Under the pieces are notes generated by a model. It worked only from the letters and a program-made list of their open reading frames with translations. It did not search any database and was not told the origin of the DNA. 64,000 nucleotides of DNA from Hydrogenophaga sp. (GTDB lineage Bacteria; Pseudomonadota; Gammaproteobacteria; Burkholderiales; Burkholderiaceae_C), in NCBI GenBank assembly GCA_030653975.1, contig JAURYH010000041.1, positions 1 to 64,000 of the forward strand. The letters run 5' to 3'. Position numbers and translations under genes: made by a program. This document shows positions 38,505 to 52,265 of the stretch, piece by piece (positions within the stretch are counted from its first letter, which is position 1; the number at the start of each line of letters is the position of its first letter).

Positions 38505-39287
38505 TCAGGGGGTCGAAAACATCAGGGCGGTGAGGATGAAGTCCATCGCCAGAACACCCAGCGAGGCCGTCACCACGGTACGCGTCGTGGCGTAGGCCAC
38601 GCCCTCGGGCGTGGCTTCGGTCTCATATCCCTGGTACAAGGCCACGGCTGTGCAAATGACGCCAAACACGGCGCTCTTGACGACACCGTTGCCGACATCG
38701 CGCCATACATCCACTCCGTTTTGCTGGATCGACCAGAAATTTCCAGCATCGATGCCGATCAAACCCACGGCGACAACCCAGGCACCCAGAATGCCAATGG
38801 CCGAAAACAATGCCGCCAGCAAGGGCATTGCAATGACACCGGCGATGAAGCGTGGCGCCAGCACCCGCTTGCGCGGATCGATCGCCATCAACTCCATGGC
38901 AGCGATCTGCTCGCCCGCCTTCATGAGGCCGATCTCGGCGGTGAGCGAGGTGCCTGCGCGGCCAGCGAACAGCAACGCTGTGACCACGGGCCCGAGTTCG
39001 CGCACCAGCGAAAGGTTGACCACCAGCCCCAGGGACTCGGCGGCGCCGAAATTGGTGAGCGTGTTGTAGAGCTGCAGTGCCAGCACGAAGCCCACCGCCA
39101 GGCCCGAGGCCAGGATGATGACCAGTGAGCGGTTGCCAATCGCGTGGATCTGCGTCACGACCAGGCCAAAACGGACCAGTCCAGCGGGCACCGCCTTGAT
39201 CAGTTCAATGAAAAACAAGGCGCCATGACCCCAGGCCATGAAAACATCCAGGGCGCGGCGACCCAGCTGCTGAAGCGGGTTCATCAT
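38505..39287 (-). CDS. mlaE: Phospholipid ABC transporter permease MlaE
   Basis: Polytopic permease of MlaFEDB. The 260 residues have five or six hydrophobic segments and the MlaE-specific ELGPVVTALLFAGRAGTS plus EIGLMKAGEQIAAME coupling region. ATG 39287 overlaps the mlaF stop (ATGA); ATG 39284 is the alternative. The much longer open frame upstream is mlaF in another phase. Confidence 0.95.
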   Translation of the reverse strand: MMNPLQQLGRRALDVFMAWGHGALFFIELIKAVPAGLVRFGLVVTQIHAIGNRSLVIILASGLAVGFVLALQLYNTLTNFGAAESLGLVVNLSLVRELGPVVTALLFAGRAGTSLTAEIGLMKAGEQIAAMELMAIDPRKRVLAPRFIAGVIAMPLLAALFSAIGILGAWVVAVGLIGIDAGNFWSIQQNGVDVWRDVGNGVVKSAVFGVICTAVALYQGYETEATPEGVAYATTRTVVTASLGVLAMDFILTALMFSTP

Positions 39288-40099
39288 CGTGAAGCCTCCA
39301 GACCGAAGTCCACCGCCACCGGCGGCGCCGGATAGTGGAACTTGACCGGGCCATCGGGCTCGCCACGCACAAACTGCCGCACCTCTGGCTCGGTGCTGGC
39401 CATCAGCTCGGCCGGCGTGCCCTGGGCCACGATGCGTCCGCCGGTGGCCATGAGCACCACCCAGTCGCTGATGGCCATGCACTGGGGCACGTCGTGCGAA
39501 ATCAGCAGCGTGGTCGCGCCCGTCACGTCGGTCAGCGTGCGGATGAGTTTGGCCGCCACGCCCATGGACACCAGGTCCAGCCCGGCGAAGGGCTCGTCGT
39601 ACATGATGAGTTCGGGGTCCAGGGCGATGGCCCTGGCCAGCGCGATGCGCCGAGCCATGCCGCCCGACACCTCGCTGATGCGCAGGCCCGCCGCACCCCG
39701 CAGGCCCACCGCGTTCAGCTTCATCAGCACGATGTCGCGGATCAGCGACTCCGGCAGGTCGGTCATCTCACGCAACGGAAAAGCCACGTTGTCGAACACC
39801 GAGAGGTCGGTGAACAGGGCGCCGAACTGAAACAACATGCCCAGGCGGCGGCGCAAACGGAACAGCTGGGTCTTGTCACCGGTGTTCACGACCTCGCCAT
39901 CAAACACCACACGCCCGCTGTTGGGTGCATGCACGCCGCCAATCAGACGCAACAAGGTCGTCTTGCCGCAGCCGGAGCCACCGAGCACCGCCGTGACCTT
40001 TCCTCGAACAAACCGCAGCGAGAGGTCGTTCAGGATGGTTCGGCGGCTGTCGTAGCCAAACGTCACATGATCAATTTCAATGAAGGTGGATTCGCTCAT
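39284..40099 (-). CDS. mlaF: Phospholipid ABC transporter ATPase MlaF
   Basis: ATPase of MlaFEDB. The 271 residues contain Walker A GGSGCGKT (40-47), signature VSGGMARRIALARA, and Walker B MYDEPFAGLD. ATG 40099 is chosen because the next conserved residues (FIEIDHVTFGYD) follow directly. It is the first gene of mlaFEDACB; the 77-bp gap to gltD must hold its promoter, though I see no clear hexamers. Confidence 0.95.
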   Translation of the reverse strand: MSESTFIEIDHVTFGYDSRRTILNDLSLRFVRGKVTAVLGGSGCGKTTLLRLIGGVHAPNSGRVVFDGEVVNTGDKTQLFRLRRRLGMLFQFGALFTDLSVFDNVAFPLREMTDLPESLIRDIVLMKLNAVGLRGAAGLRISEVSGGMARRIALARAIALDPELIMYDEPFAGLDLVSMGVAAKLIRTLTDVTGATTLLISHDVPQCMAISDWVVLMATGGRIVAQGTPAELMASTEPEVRQFVRGEPDGPVKFHYPAPPVAVDFGLEASR

Positions 40100-40176
40100 G
40101 GGGCCAGGAAAAATGACTGCGCATTGTCGCACGCGGGTCGATCTCTCCCTTTTTCATAGCGAGGAAACCCTAGGGA

Positions 40177-41643
40177 TCAACGTGGCAGGTCGGAGAACCC
40201 CATCAGGAACTCGTCCACCGAGCGCGCCGCCTGACGGCCCTCGCGGATCGCCCACACCACCAGGCTCTGGCCACGGCGCATGTCGCCGGCCGCAAACACC
40301 TTGGCCACGTTGGTGGCGTAGCCACCGGTGAAATCGGTGCTGGCCTTGGCGTTGCCGCGGGCGTCCTTCTCGACCCCGAAGCCGTCCAGGATACTGGCGA
40401 CCGGGTTCACGAAGCCCATCGCCAGCAGCACCAGGTCGGCCTTGTATTCCTTCTCGGTGCCCGGAATCTCGACCAGCTTGCCGTCCTTCATTTCGACCTG
40501 CACGGTGGTCAGGCTGGTGACCTTGCCTTTCTCGCCCTTGAAGGCCTTGGTGGAGATGGCGAACTCGCGGGTGCAGCCTTCTTCGTGGCTGGAGCTGGTG
40601 CGCAGCTTGAGCGGCCAGTAGGGCCACACCAGCGGCTTGTTCTCTTCTTCGGGCGGTTGCGGCATCACCTCGAACTGGGTCACGCTGACCGCACCGTGGC
40701 GGTTGCTGGTGCCCACGCAGTCGGAACCGGTATCGCCGCCGCCGATCACGATGACGTGCTTGCCATCGGCGCGCAACTGGCCCTTGAGCTTGTCGCCGGC
40801 GTTGACCTTGTTCTGCATCGGCAGGAATTCCATCGCGAAATGGATGCCGTCCAGGTCGCGACCGGGGACCGGCAGGTCGCGGCTCTGTTCGGAACCACCG
40901 GTGAGCAGCACGGCGTCGAAGTCCTTCTGCAGTTGCTCGGGGGTGATGGTCTCCTTGGCCCAGTTGGTGACCTTGCTGTCCTTGGGCAGTTCACCAACCA
41001 TGACGCCGGTGCGGAACACCACACCTTCGGCCGTCATCTGCTCGACGCGGCGGTCGATGTGGATCTTCTCCATTTTGAAGTCGGGGATGCCGTAACGCAG
41101 CAGACCGCCGATGCGGTCGTTCTTCTCGAACAGCGTCACGTCGTGGCCGGCGCGCGCCAGCTGCTGCGCCGCAGCCATGCCGGCTGGTCCGGAACCGACC
41201 ACGGCCACCTTTTTCCCGGTCTTGATCCGCGCCGGCTGCGGTTGCACCCAGCCTTCGGCCCAGGCCTTGTCGATGATCGCGTGTTCGATGGACTTGATGC
41301 CCACCGCTTCGCCGTTCACGTTGAGCGTGCAGGCGGCCTCGCAGGGCGCGGGGCAGATGCGGCCGGTGAACTCGGGGAAGTTGTTGGTGCTGTGCAGCAC
41401 GTTGATCGCGTTCTTCCAGTCGGCCTGGTAGACCAGATCGTTGAAGTCCGGAATGATGTTGTTGACCGGGCAGCCGCTGTTGCAGAACGGCGTGCCGCAG
41501 TCCATGCAGCGCGCCGCCTGCAGCTTGGCCTGGCTGTCATCGAGGCCGACGACAAATTCCTTGTAGTGCTTCAGGCGCTCGGGCACGGGCTTGTAGCCCT
41601 CTTCCAGACGCTCGTATTCCATGAAGCCGGTGACTTTTCCCAT
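40177..41643 (-). CDS. gltD: Glutamate synthase (NADPH) small subunit
   Basis: Electron-input subunit of GOGAT, oxidising NADPH and passing electrons through Fe-S clusters to GltB. The 488 residues contain the N-terminal cysteine sets [14 protein letters not shown] and CPAPCEAAC, an FAD-binding [18 protein letters not shown], and the NADPH site GGGDTGSDC. It is 33 bp downstream of gltB and in the same operon. Confidence 0.96.
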   Translation of the reverse strand: MGKVTGFMEYERLEEGYKPVPERLKHYKEFVVGLDDSQAKLQAARCMDCGTPFCNSGCPVNNIIPDFNDLVYQADWKNAINVLHSTNNFPEFTGRICPAPCEAACTLNVNGEAVGIKSIEHAIIDKAWAEGWVQPQPARIKTGKKVAVVGSGPAGMAAAQQLARAGHDVTLFEKNDRIGGLLRYGIPDFKMEKIHIDRRVEQMTAEGVVFRTGVMVGELPKDSKVTNWAKETITPEQLQKDFDAVLLTGGSEQSRDLPVPGRDLDGIHFAMEFLPMQNKVNAGDKLKGQLRADGKHVIVIGGGDTGSDCVGTSNRHGAVSVTQFEVMPQPPEEENKPLVWPYWPLKLRTSSSHEEGCTREFAISTKAFKGEKGKVTSLTTVQVEMKDGKLVEIPGTEKEYKADLVLLAMGFVNPVASILDGFGVEKDARGNAKASTDFTGGYATNVAKVFAAGDMRRGQSLVVWAIREGRQAARSVDEFLMGFSDLPR

Positions 41644-41676
41644 GATGTGTGTCCTTCGTGTGCGTGCGTTCCGGGT

Positions 41677-46455
<4,779 letters not shown>

Positions 46456-46517
46456 GGCGCTTCCTTCTCGGTTCGAGGGCAAAAAACAAAATTCGCGGGG
46501 TGCAGAGCTTAGTGCAA

Positions 46518-46534
46518 CGCAACAAAAATGCCAA
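46518..46534 (-). promoter_or_regulatory. sigma-54 (RpoN) promoter candidate for gltBD
   Basis: The minus strand reads TTGGCATTTTTGTTGCG: TGGCA, then TTGC, with GG and GC separated by exactly ten bases, as in the -24/-12 consensus. It lies 63-79 bp upstream of the gltB ATG. Nitrogen control of glutamate synthase through NtrC/RpoN would make biological sense. No clear NtrC palindrome is seen nearby. Confidence 0.6.
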
Positions 46535-46540
46535 GCAGAT

Positions 46541-47403
46541 TAAATGGGGTCAGAATCTAATTAATAAACACTAAAATAACTCATAAATAAAATAGGGACA
46601 CATCAAAATCACCCCAGTTATGTGCAATGAATTCAATCACTTAGCTCAATCAAGCAGGCTTTTTGACACGGGAGGCCGGCCGGCCGGCCCGCATCTGGCT
46701 CGGGCGACGATCGGTTTTTTTTTCGAGCTCCGCCACAAAATCCGCCCCGCCCAGGGCCCAGCCCCGCAGAGCGGAGTCTGTCAGCGCGGCCTGCTGATCC
46801 GCACTCACCCCCGCGTGCACCAGATCGGCGTATGCCGCCTCCCGCGCAAACGGGGTGTTGCCCAGTGTCCATGCCAAGGGGTGCGGGGTGATGAGTTTGT
46901 CATGTCGCTGGCCGATGTAGTGCCCATGGCTGGACCAAGGGAAGTCCCCCGCCTGCCCCACCATGCCGGCGCGCACAGGGTTCAGGTCCAGGTAGACCAT
47001 GCAGGCCAGCAGGTACCGATCGGTTTCGATCATCGTGGAGCGGTAGCGCCCTTCCCATAGCGTTCCAGTGCGCCCGTATCGGTCGTTGAAATAACGCACA
47101 TAGCTACGCCCAACCGCCTGCATCATTCGGGGAAGACCGTCCACCGTTTCGGGTGTGACCAGAAGGTGGAAATGGTTGCCCATCAGCACATAGGCGTGAA
47201 TGGCCACCCTGAACCTGGTCGCGCTTTCGGCCAGTAACACCAAAATACGATCCCGATCCTTCGAATCCAAAAAAATCGGCTGCCGGTTGTTGCCACGCTG
47301 TATGACGTGGTGCGGGTAGCCGGGAACAGTGAGGCGGGGAAGACGGGCCATAACGCGATCCGTTCAGCGAGGTTTACAGGATTTGAAATCTGACCCCATT
47401 TTA
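46541..47403. mobile_element. RAYT (REP-associated tyrosine transposase) element with inverted ends
   Basis: The left end reads TAAATGGGGTCAGAATCT (46541-46558); the right end on the opposite strand reads TAAAATGGGGTCAGATTT (47386-47403). These near-identical inverted ends enclose one transposase gene. The left subterminal part (46556-46620) is strongly AT-rich, unlike the host sequence. I see no obvious target-site duplication, as expected for HUH enzymes. Confidence 0.8.
46650..47351 (-). CDS. REP-associated tyrosine transposase (IS200-like, Y1_Tnp)
   Basis: A 233-residue single-strand DNA transposase. The HUH motif is H60-F-H62 in MGNHFHLLVTP and the likely nucleophile is Y120 in CMVYLDLNPVRAGM; the N-terminal ARLPRLTVPGYPHHVIQRGN and GRTGTLWEGRYRS are RAYT-family hallmarks. 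All catalytic residues are intact. The C-terminus is a long basic tail. Such proteins mobilise short REP palindromes; no REP array is visible in the window. Confidence 0.92.
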   Translation of the reverse strand: MARLPRLTVPGYPHHVIQRGNNRQPIFLDSKDRDRILVLLAESATRFRVAIHAYVLMGNHFHLLVTPETVDGLPRMMQAVGRSYVRYFNDRYGRTGTLWEGRYRSTMIETDRYLLACMVYLDLNPVRAGMVGQAGDFPWSSHGHYIGQRHDKLITPHPLAWTLGNTPFAREAAYADLVHAGVSADQQAALTDSALRGWALGGADFVAELEKKTDRRPSQMRAGRPASRVKKPA

Positions 47404-47484
47404 GTATCCTGTCGATACGGTGATCGGCACTGGCGGAGGGACACCCACTTTCAGCGCAAGGCTCAACAGACTCCCATGACCGGG

Positions 47485-48738
47485 TCAGGCTGCACTAACC
47501 ACCGCATGGACGCGATGTTTCCAGGCGCGCTGCAACCGGGCAGCCAGCGCAACGCCGAGCAGTGAGCAACTGGCCGTCACCACCCAGGTCCAGTGCCACC
47601 CGCCCACCTGCGTGGCCACCCAAGCCACCAACGGTGGTCCGAGAAACTGACCCAGCGCTGAAAACTGCTGCATCCAGCCCACCGTGGTGGACACCGTTGC
47701 CTCTCCCGGCGCCAGCACCACAGCCAAGCTGAACAGCGTGCCCGGGATCAGACCGCCCACACCGGAAAACAACAGCACGGCGAGGTATTGCCACACCGGA
47801 TGGCCTTGCGCTCCAAAGGCCACGACCGCTCCCATTGCCATGGCCAGGTAAGCGATCGACAACAACACGCCGGGACGCACCCCTCGTGCCAGACACCGTC
47901 CCGCACCGATGTTGCCCGCCATGTTGATGCCCGCTGCGAGCGCCGTCAGAACACCCACCACCACGCCGCTGTAGCCGGCCTCGCTGTAGATCGTGGGTAA
48001 AAACCCCACCACCGCCAACCACTGACCGGAATAGAGAAAGAAAGCCAGCGCGACCAGCCAGGGGCCCGATGCAACCAGCGTCAGCTGAACCCTGGTCCAG
48101 GGCTTCAAGGCCATGGCGGCCACCAGAGAGCTCGAGCCCCTCGCATGCGTTGGGTCACGTGAAACCTGGGTAGCAAGCCCGATGGCGGCCAAGCATGTCA
48201 GCAGAGCCAGCAAAAGCCACACCAGGCGCCACCCGATCAGCTCCAACAAAGGCGCACCACACAGAAGTGCGGTCGCCGTGCCCAAGGGCATGTAGGCGCC
48301 CCACCAACCGAGTGCTCGCGCGAGTGTTTTCGGATTGCGAACCCGCTGGCGCAGCAAGCCCGGCGCAGGAAGCACGGCCAGAAGAAAACCCAGCCCCTCG
48401 AGCACACGGGTCGCCAACAGCCCATGGACCCCGGTCGACACCCCACCCAATGCGCTGCCCATCGCAAGCAGACCCAGGCCGGACAGCATCACGCGCCGCG
48501 GTCCCAGGTGATCGGCCATCAGCCCCACAACCAGACCCAGTGTCATGCCAGCGAGCTGAACCAGTGACAACAAAAAACCGGCCTGCAGAAGACTGAGCCC
48601 CAAAGAGGCCTGCAACACGGGAATGGCGACCGGCAGTTTGCCCACATGCAGGGCGCAGACAACGCCAACCCCAACCACAACCGCCGCCAACACCACGGGA
48701 TCGCGTTCGGGTACGGCCGCGGACTCAGACTCTTTCAC
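47485..48738 (-). CDS. MFS transporter, CynX/NimT-like
   Basis: A 417-residue major facilitator with about twelve hydrophobic segments and the loop 2-3 motif GLMADHLGPRRV. Substrate is unknown; general resemblance to CynX/NimT-type transporters is from overall sequence feel and is weak. The start is a GTG at 48738 that overlaps the dgt stop (GTGA), so it is translationally coupled to dgt. Confidence 0.8.
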   Translation of the reverse strand: MKESESAAVPERDPVVLAAVVVGVGVVCALHVGKLPVAIPVLQASLGLSLLQAGFLLSLVQLAGMTLGLVVGLMADHLGPRRVMLSGLGLLAMGSALGGVSTGVHGLLATRVLEGLGFLLAVLPAPGLLRQRVRNPKTLARALGWWGAYMPLGTATALLCGAPLLELIGWRLVWLLLALLTCLAAIGLATQVSRDPTHARGSSSLVAAMALKPWTRVQLTLVASGPWLVALAFFLYSGQWLAVVGFLPTIYSEAGYSGVVVGVLTALAAGINMAGNIGAGRCLARGVRPGVLLSIAYLAMAMGAVVAFGAQGHPVWQYLAVLLFSGVGGLIPGTLFSLAVVLAPGEATVSTTVGWMQQFSALGQFLGPPLVAWVATQVGGWHWTWVVTASCSLLGVALAARLQRAWKHRVHAVVSAA

Positions 48739-49964
48739 GGGAAGAGCACCGCACCACTCAGACGTTCATGTTCACGAATCGCAAAGCGATCGGTCATGCC
48801 CGCTATGTAGTCGGCAACGGCCCGCGCCCGATGCGTGGCGGGTTGGTGGCCAGGGGGAAGTTCATGAGGCTGGTCCATATAGAAGGCAAACAGCTCCGAC
48901 ACCACCCGCCGGGCCCGTTCGGTTGTTTCCAGTACCTGCGGGTGGCGGTACAGATTGCGCAAGAGGAATTGCTTCAGTTCAGATGACCGGTCACGCATCT
49001 CCTCCGAGAACGCCACCAGGGTGCCTTGCGCCCGCACATCATCCACACAGCCGACCTTCGACGTGCCGATTCGGGCGCGCGACGTGTCGATCACGTCGTA
49101 GACCTGGTCGCTGAGCATCCGCCGGATCACCTCAAACAACAGACGGCGGCCATCGAGTCGCGGGTGTTTCTCCAGCACCAGCCGCTGATACCGCTCAAAC
49201 AACGGCACCGCCCCAAGCTGTTCCATGCTCAGCAAACCGGAGCGCACGCCATCGTCGATGTCGTGCGCGTTGTAGGCGATCTCGTCAGCCAGATTGCACA
49301 GTTGCGCCTCCAGAGAAGGAGAGCCACCCGTCAAGAAACGCAGCGCCACGCCAGTGGCATCCTGGACGCAAAGACGCCGTGCATTCGCCGGTGAACAGTG
49401 TTTCAGAATGCCCTCCCGCGTCTCGAACGTGAGGTTCAATCCATCAAAGTCGGGATAGCGCTCCTCCAGCGCATCGACAACCCTCAGACTCTGGAGGTTG
49501 TGTTCAAAGCCGGCTCGATCAACCGATCGGGGCCCACTCTGCAACAATGCCTGGCCTTTCATGCAGGCGTTCAACGCATCCTGGCCCGCGTGTCCAAACG
49601 GTGTATGGCCCAGGTCATGCGCCAGAGCGATGGCCTCCACCAGGTCCTCGTTCAAGCCCAGCGAACGAGCAATGCTGCGCCCCAATTGCGCCACTTCCAG
49701 CGAATGGGTCAGGCGCGTACGGAACAGATCGCCCTCATGGTTCAGAAACACCTGGGTCTTGTACACCAGCCGGCGAAAAGCCGTGCTGTGAATGATGCGA
49801 TCACGATCTCGCTGAAACGCCGTACGCGTGGGTGCTTCGGGCTCGCTGAATCGCCGGCCCCTGCTGCTACCGGGGTGGCACGCGTACAGCGCCAGCCCCA
49901 TCCCGTTGTTCATCTGCATCCCGGGGTCACCAACAGGACTCGGCATGCCGACATTTGCTGACAC
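48735..49964 (-). CDS. dgt: Deoxyguanosinetriphosphate triphosphohydrolase-like protein
   Basis: HD-domain enzyme that removes triphosphate from dNTPs. Motifs are RDRIIHSTAFRRLVYKTQVF, the HD pair in LTHSLEVAQ and ALAHDLGHTPFGHAG. GTG 49964, 7 bp after the aroB stop, gives 409 residues; ATGs at 49946, 49919 or 49913 are also possible and the N-terminus (before SRGRRFSEPEAPTR) is not conserved. Substrate preference cannot be read. Confidence 0.9.
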   Translation of the reverse strand: MSANVGMPSPVGDPGMQMNNGMGLALYACHPGSSRGRRFSEPEAPTRTAFQRDRDRIIHSTAFRRLVYKTQVFLNHEGDLFRTRLTHSLEVAQLGRSIARSLGLNEDLVEAIALAHDLGHTPFGHAGQDALNACMKGQALLQSGPRSVDRAGFEHNLQSLRVVDALEERYPDFDGLNLTFETREGILKHCSPANARRLCVQDATGVALRFLTGGSPSLEAQLCNLADEIAYNAHDIDDGVRSGLLSMEQLGAVPLFERYQRLVLEKHPRLDGRRLLFEVIRRMLSDQVYDVIDTSRARIGTSKVGCVDDVRAQGTLVAFSEEMRDRSSELKQFLLRNLYRHPQVLETTERARRVVSELFAFYMDQPHELPPGHQPATHRARAVADYIAGMTDRFAIREHERLSGAVLFP

Positions 49965-49971
49965 ATCGAAC

Positions 49972-51093
49972 TCACGGGCGACAGCTGGCCTGGATCACCT
50001 CGGTCACCAGGCCGTCTGGTGCGCTGCGGACGACCGCCTGTCCCGAGCTGTCGATCAACACAAACTTGATCTCCCCGGCCTCGGCCTTTTTGTCCACACG
50101 CATCAACGCCAGGTATCGGCCCGCGTTGTCCTTGTCATCCAGCACGGGCGCCACAATGGGCAGACCGGCTCGCTCAATCAAACGGGTCAGGCGGTCCACA
50201 TAGGCTGAATCGATCAAGCCCAGGCGTTGCGACAACCGCGCGGCCATGACCATGCCGCAACCCACCGCCTCACCGTGCAACCATCGCCCGTATCCCATGC
50301 CTGCCTCAATCGCGTGGCCGAAGGTGTGACCGAAGTTGAGAACTGCCCGAAGTCCGGCCTCCCGTTCATCCGCCCCCACCACCTGGGCCTTGATTTCACA
50401 ACTGCGCTTGACCGCAAAAGCCAGCGCAACGGGATCGCGAGACCGCAGCAAATCCATATTCGCTTCGATCCACTCCAGAAAAGCCGCATCGGCAATGGGC
50501 CCGTACTTGATGACTTCGGCCAGGCCCGCGCTCAGTTCCCGCTCCGGCAGCGTCTTGAGCGTATCCAGATCGCAGATCACCCGCTGCGGCTGGTAAAACG
50601 CACCGATCATGTTCTTGCCCATTGGATGATTGATGCCGGTTTTCCCCCCTACCGAGGAGTCAACCTGGGCCAGCAACGTCGTGGGCACCTGCACAAAAGG
50701 CACGCCCCGCATGTAAGTCGCTGCAGCAAACCCGGTCATGTCTCCGACAACGCCACCACCCAAGGCAAACAACACCGTTCTGCGATCACACCCCCGCTCA
50801 AGCAAGGCATCAAATATCAGATTGAGAGACGCCCAGGTCTTGTAAACCTCACCATCAGGCAGAACCACGTGGCCCACCACCGGATAGTGTTTATCCAGGG
50901 CACTCACCAAGGATTGCAGGTACAACGGTGCGATCGTTTCGTTGGTCACGATGATCGCTGTTCTGGCGCTGGGCAACCCGTCGTAACAATGTGGCGAACC
51001 AAGCAAGTCGCTGCCAATGGCTATCTGGTAGCTTCGTTCACCCAGGTGAATTCCAACCTCGGAATGCGGCTTTACTGATGTGGTCTCTTGCAT
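49972..51093 (-). CDS. aroB: 3-dehydroquinate synthase
   Basis: Second step of the shikimate pathway, cyclising DAHP in an NAD- and metal-dependent way. The 373 residues contain the NAD-binding [13 protein letters not shown], the [11 protein letters not shown] loop, and metal ligands in [10 protein letters not shown] and the H-G-E-A-V-G-C-G segment. ATG 51093 is chosen over longer frames. It lies 81 bp downstream of aroK. Confidence 0.96.
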   Translation of the reverse strand: MQETTSVKPHSEVGIHLGERSYQIAIGSDLLGSPHCYDGLPSARTAIIVTNETIAPLYLQSLVSALDKHYPVVGHVVLPDGEVYKTWASLNLIFDALLERGCDRRTVLFALGGGVVGDMTGFAAATYMRGVPFVQVPTTLLAQVDSSVGGKTGINHPMGKNMIGAFYQPQRVICDLDTLKTLPERELSAGLAEVIKYGPIADAAFLEWIEANMDLLRSRDPVALAFAVKRSCEIKAQVVGADEREAGLRAVLNFGHTFGHAIEAGMGYGRWLHGEAVGCGMVMAARLSQRLGLIDSAYVDRLTRLIERAGLPIVAPVLDDKDNAGRYLALMRVDKKAEAGEIKFVLIDSSGQAVVRSAPDGLVTEVIQASCRP

Positions 51094-51174
51094 AGAGCCA
51101 GAGTGTAGAGCCTCTGGCAGCGGCAAGTGAGGATGCTGCACCCCTCGGCCGCCCGAAAAAACCTGCATGGGCAA

Positions 51175-51777
51175 TCAGGCCTTGCCAGAGTCCTGACCAC
51201 GCGCGAAGCCATCATTTACGACGCCGGCCAGTTCCAGCTGCATCACGATCATGTTGACAAGGGTCGACACCGAAGGTCGCCCCGTCTCGATCACGAAGTG
51301 CGCCGCCTCCCTGTACAAAGGGTCACGCTGTACAAACAAATCGCGAAGCCGCTGGAGGGGATCCGCCACTTGAAGAAGTGGCCTGTTCCTGTCGTGTCTC
51401 AGACGCCGGAAAACCTCTTCAGGTGAGGAGCGCAAATACACCACATGGCTGCGTTCGTGAAGACAAGTTCGATTCGCCGCTCGCAACACCGAGCCACCAC
51501 CGGTCGACAACACGCAAGAAGGCCCGAGCGTCAACTCGTCAATCACCGTTGCTTCCAGGTCACGGAAACTGCTTTCACCTTCGCGATCAAAGTACTCTCG
51601 GATCGAGCATCCAAGTCGCTGCTCGATCACATGATCCGAGTCAAAAAAAGGGACAGCAAGCCGGCGGCTCAGTTGGCGGCCGATGGTGGACTTGCCAGAC
51701 CCTGGCAAACCCACCAACGAAATCAGCAAAGAACGCGGCACAAGATAATCAGCACAGTATCGTTTTCTATAATTCAT
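51175..51777 (-). CDS. aroK: Shikimate kinase
   Basis: Phosphorylates shikimate. Walker A GLPGSGKST, the shikimate-binding FFDSDHVIEQRLG, and STGGGSVLR are all intact. From ATG 51777 the protein has 200 residues; the first dozen (NYRKRYCADYL) are unusual for the family and a GTG at 51741 would remove them. It sits between aroB and the pilQ lipoprotein gene; in most relatives it follows pilQ directly. Confidence 0.93.
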   Translation of the reverse strand: MNYRKRYCADYLVPRSLLISLVGLPGSGKSTIGRQLSRRLAVPFFDSDHVIEQRLGCSIREYFDREGESSFRDLEATVIDELTLGPSCVLSTGGGSVLRAANRTCLHERSHVVYLRSSPEEVFRRLRHDRNRPLLQVADPLQRLRDLFVQRDPLYREAAHFVIETGRPSVSTLVNMIVMQLELAGVVNDGFARGQDSGKA

Positions 51778-51859
51778 CACCCATCTGATGTGAACATCGA
51801 ACCCTTCTCACAACAGACAAATACCACGGCAACCAAACAGCAACACACAAACTTCCGAT

Positions 51860-52249
51860 TTACTCAGCCACTTCTTCTGGCTCTTCAACTGTAATTTCAA
51901 TCTTTGTTGATCGAGAATGATAGTCAAGAACCAGAACGGGAACCGTTTCCATACAGCCACCAAGTGTAGTGATCCGAAACTTCGGATCCTTTCCAGTGAC
52001 CTCTGTTCTATCCACTTGCAATCCCCTGGGAAAAGGATTATGGATCCTGTAAGGAGGCGTTCCCCCGACGATCGTAACAACAACCTGAGAGCCCCCACCG
52101 CAACCAAGAGAAGTAATCTTCCATTCATCTGGATTGGTGAAGAATTCTTCTGTATCTCCAGCAACATCACCGCCACCGCCACAAGCAACAACTGCGAACG
52201 ACAACGCCGAAACAGTCAATAACCGGGAAAGCAAACTCAATTTTTTCAT
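51860..52249 (-). CDS. Hypothetical lipoprotein with Ig-like domain
   Basis: A 129-residue protein with a signal peptide and lipobox VVAC (C23), a short Gly/Asp linker, then a beta-rich domain with VVVTIVGGTPPYRI, P-R-G-L-Q-V and TKIEITVEE. The GGTPPY motif recalls bacterial Ig-like or SprB-type repeats. Cys50 and Cys99 bracket the domain and could form a disulfide. It starts 16 bp after the pilQ stop on the same strand, so it is likely co-transcribed. Function unknown. Confidence 0.75.
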   Translation of the reverse strand: MKKLSLLSRLLTVSALSFAVVACGGGGDVAGDTEEFFTNPDEWKITSLGCGGGSQVVVTIVGGTPPYRIHNPFPRGLQVDRTEVTGKDPKFRITTLGGCMETVPVLVLDYHSRSTKIEITVEEPEEVAE

Positions 52250-52265
52250 GATCAATCTCTAAAAA

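Noticed and set aside
51768-51773. TATAAT on the plus strand at the start of aroK
   Set aside because: It faces the minus-strand pilus cluster with no plus-strand gene downstream and no -35.
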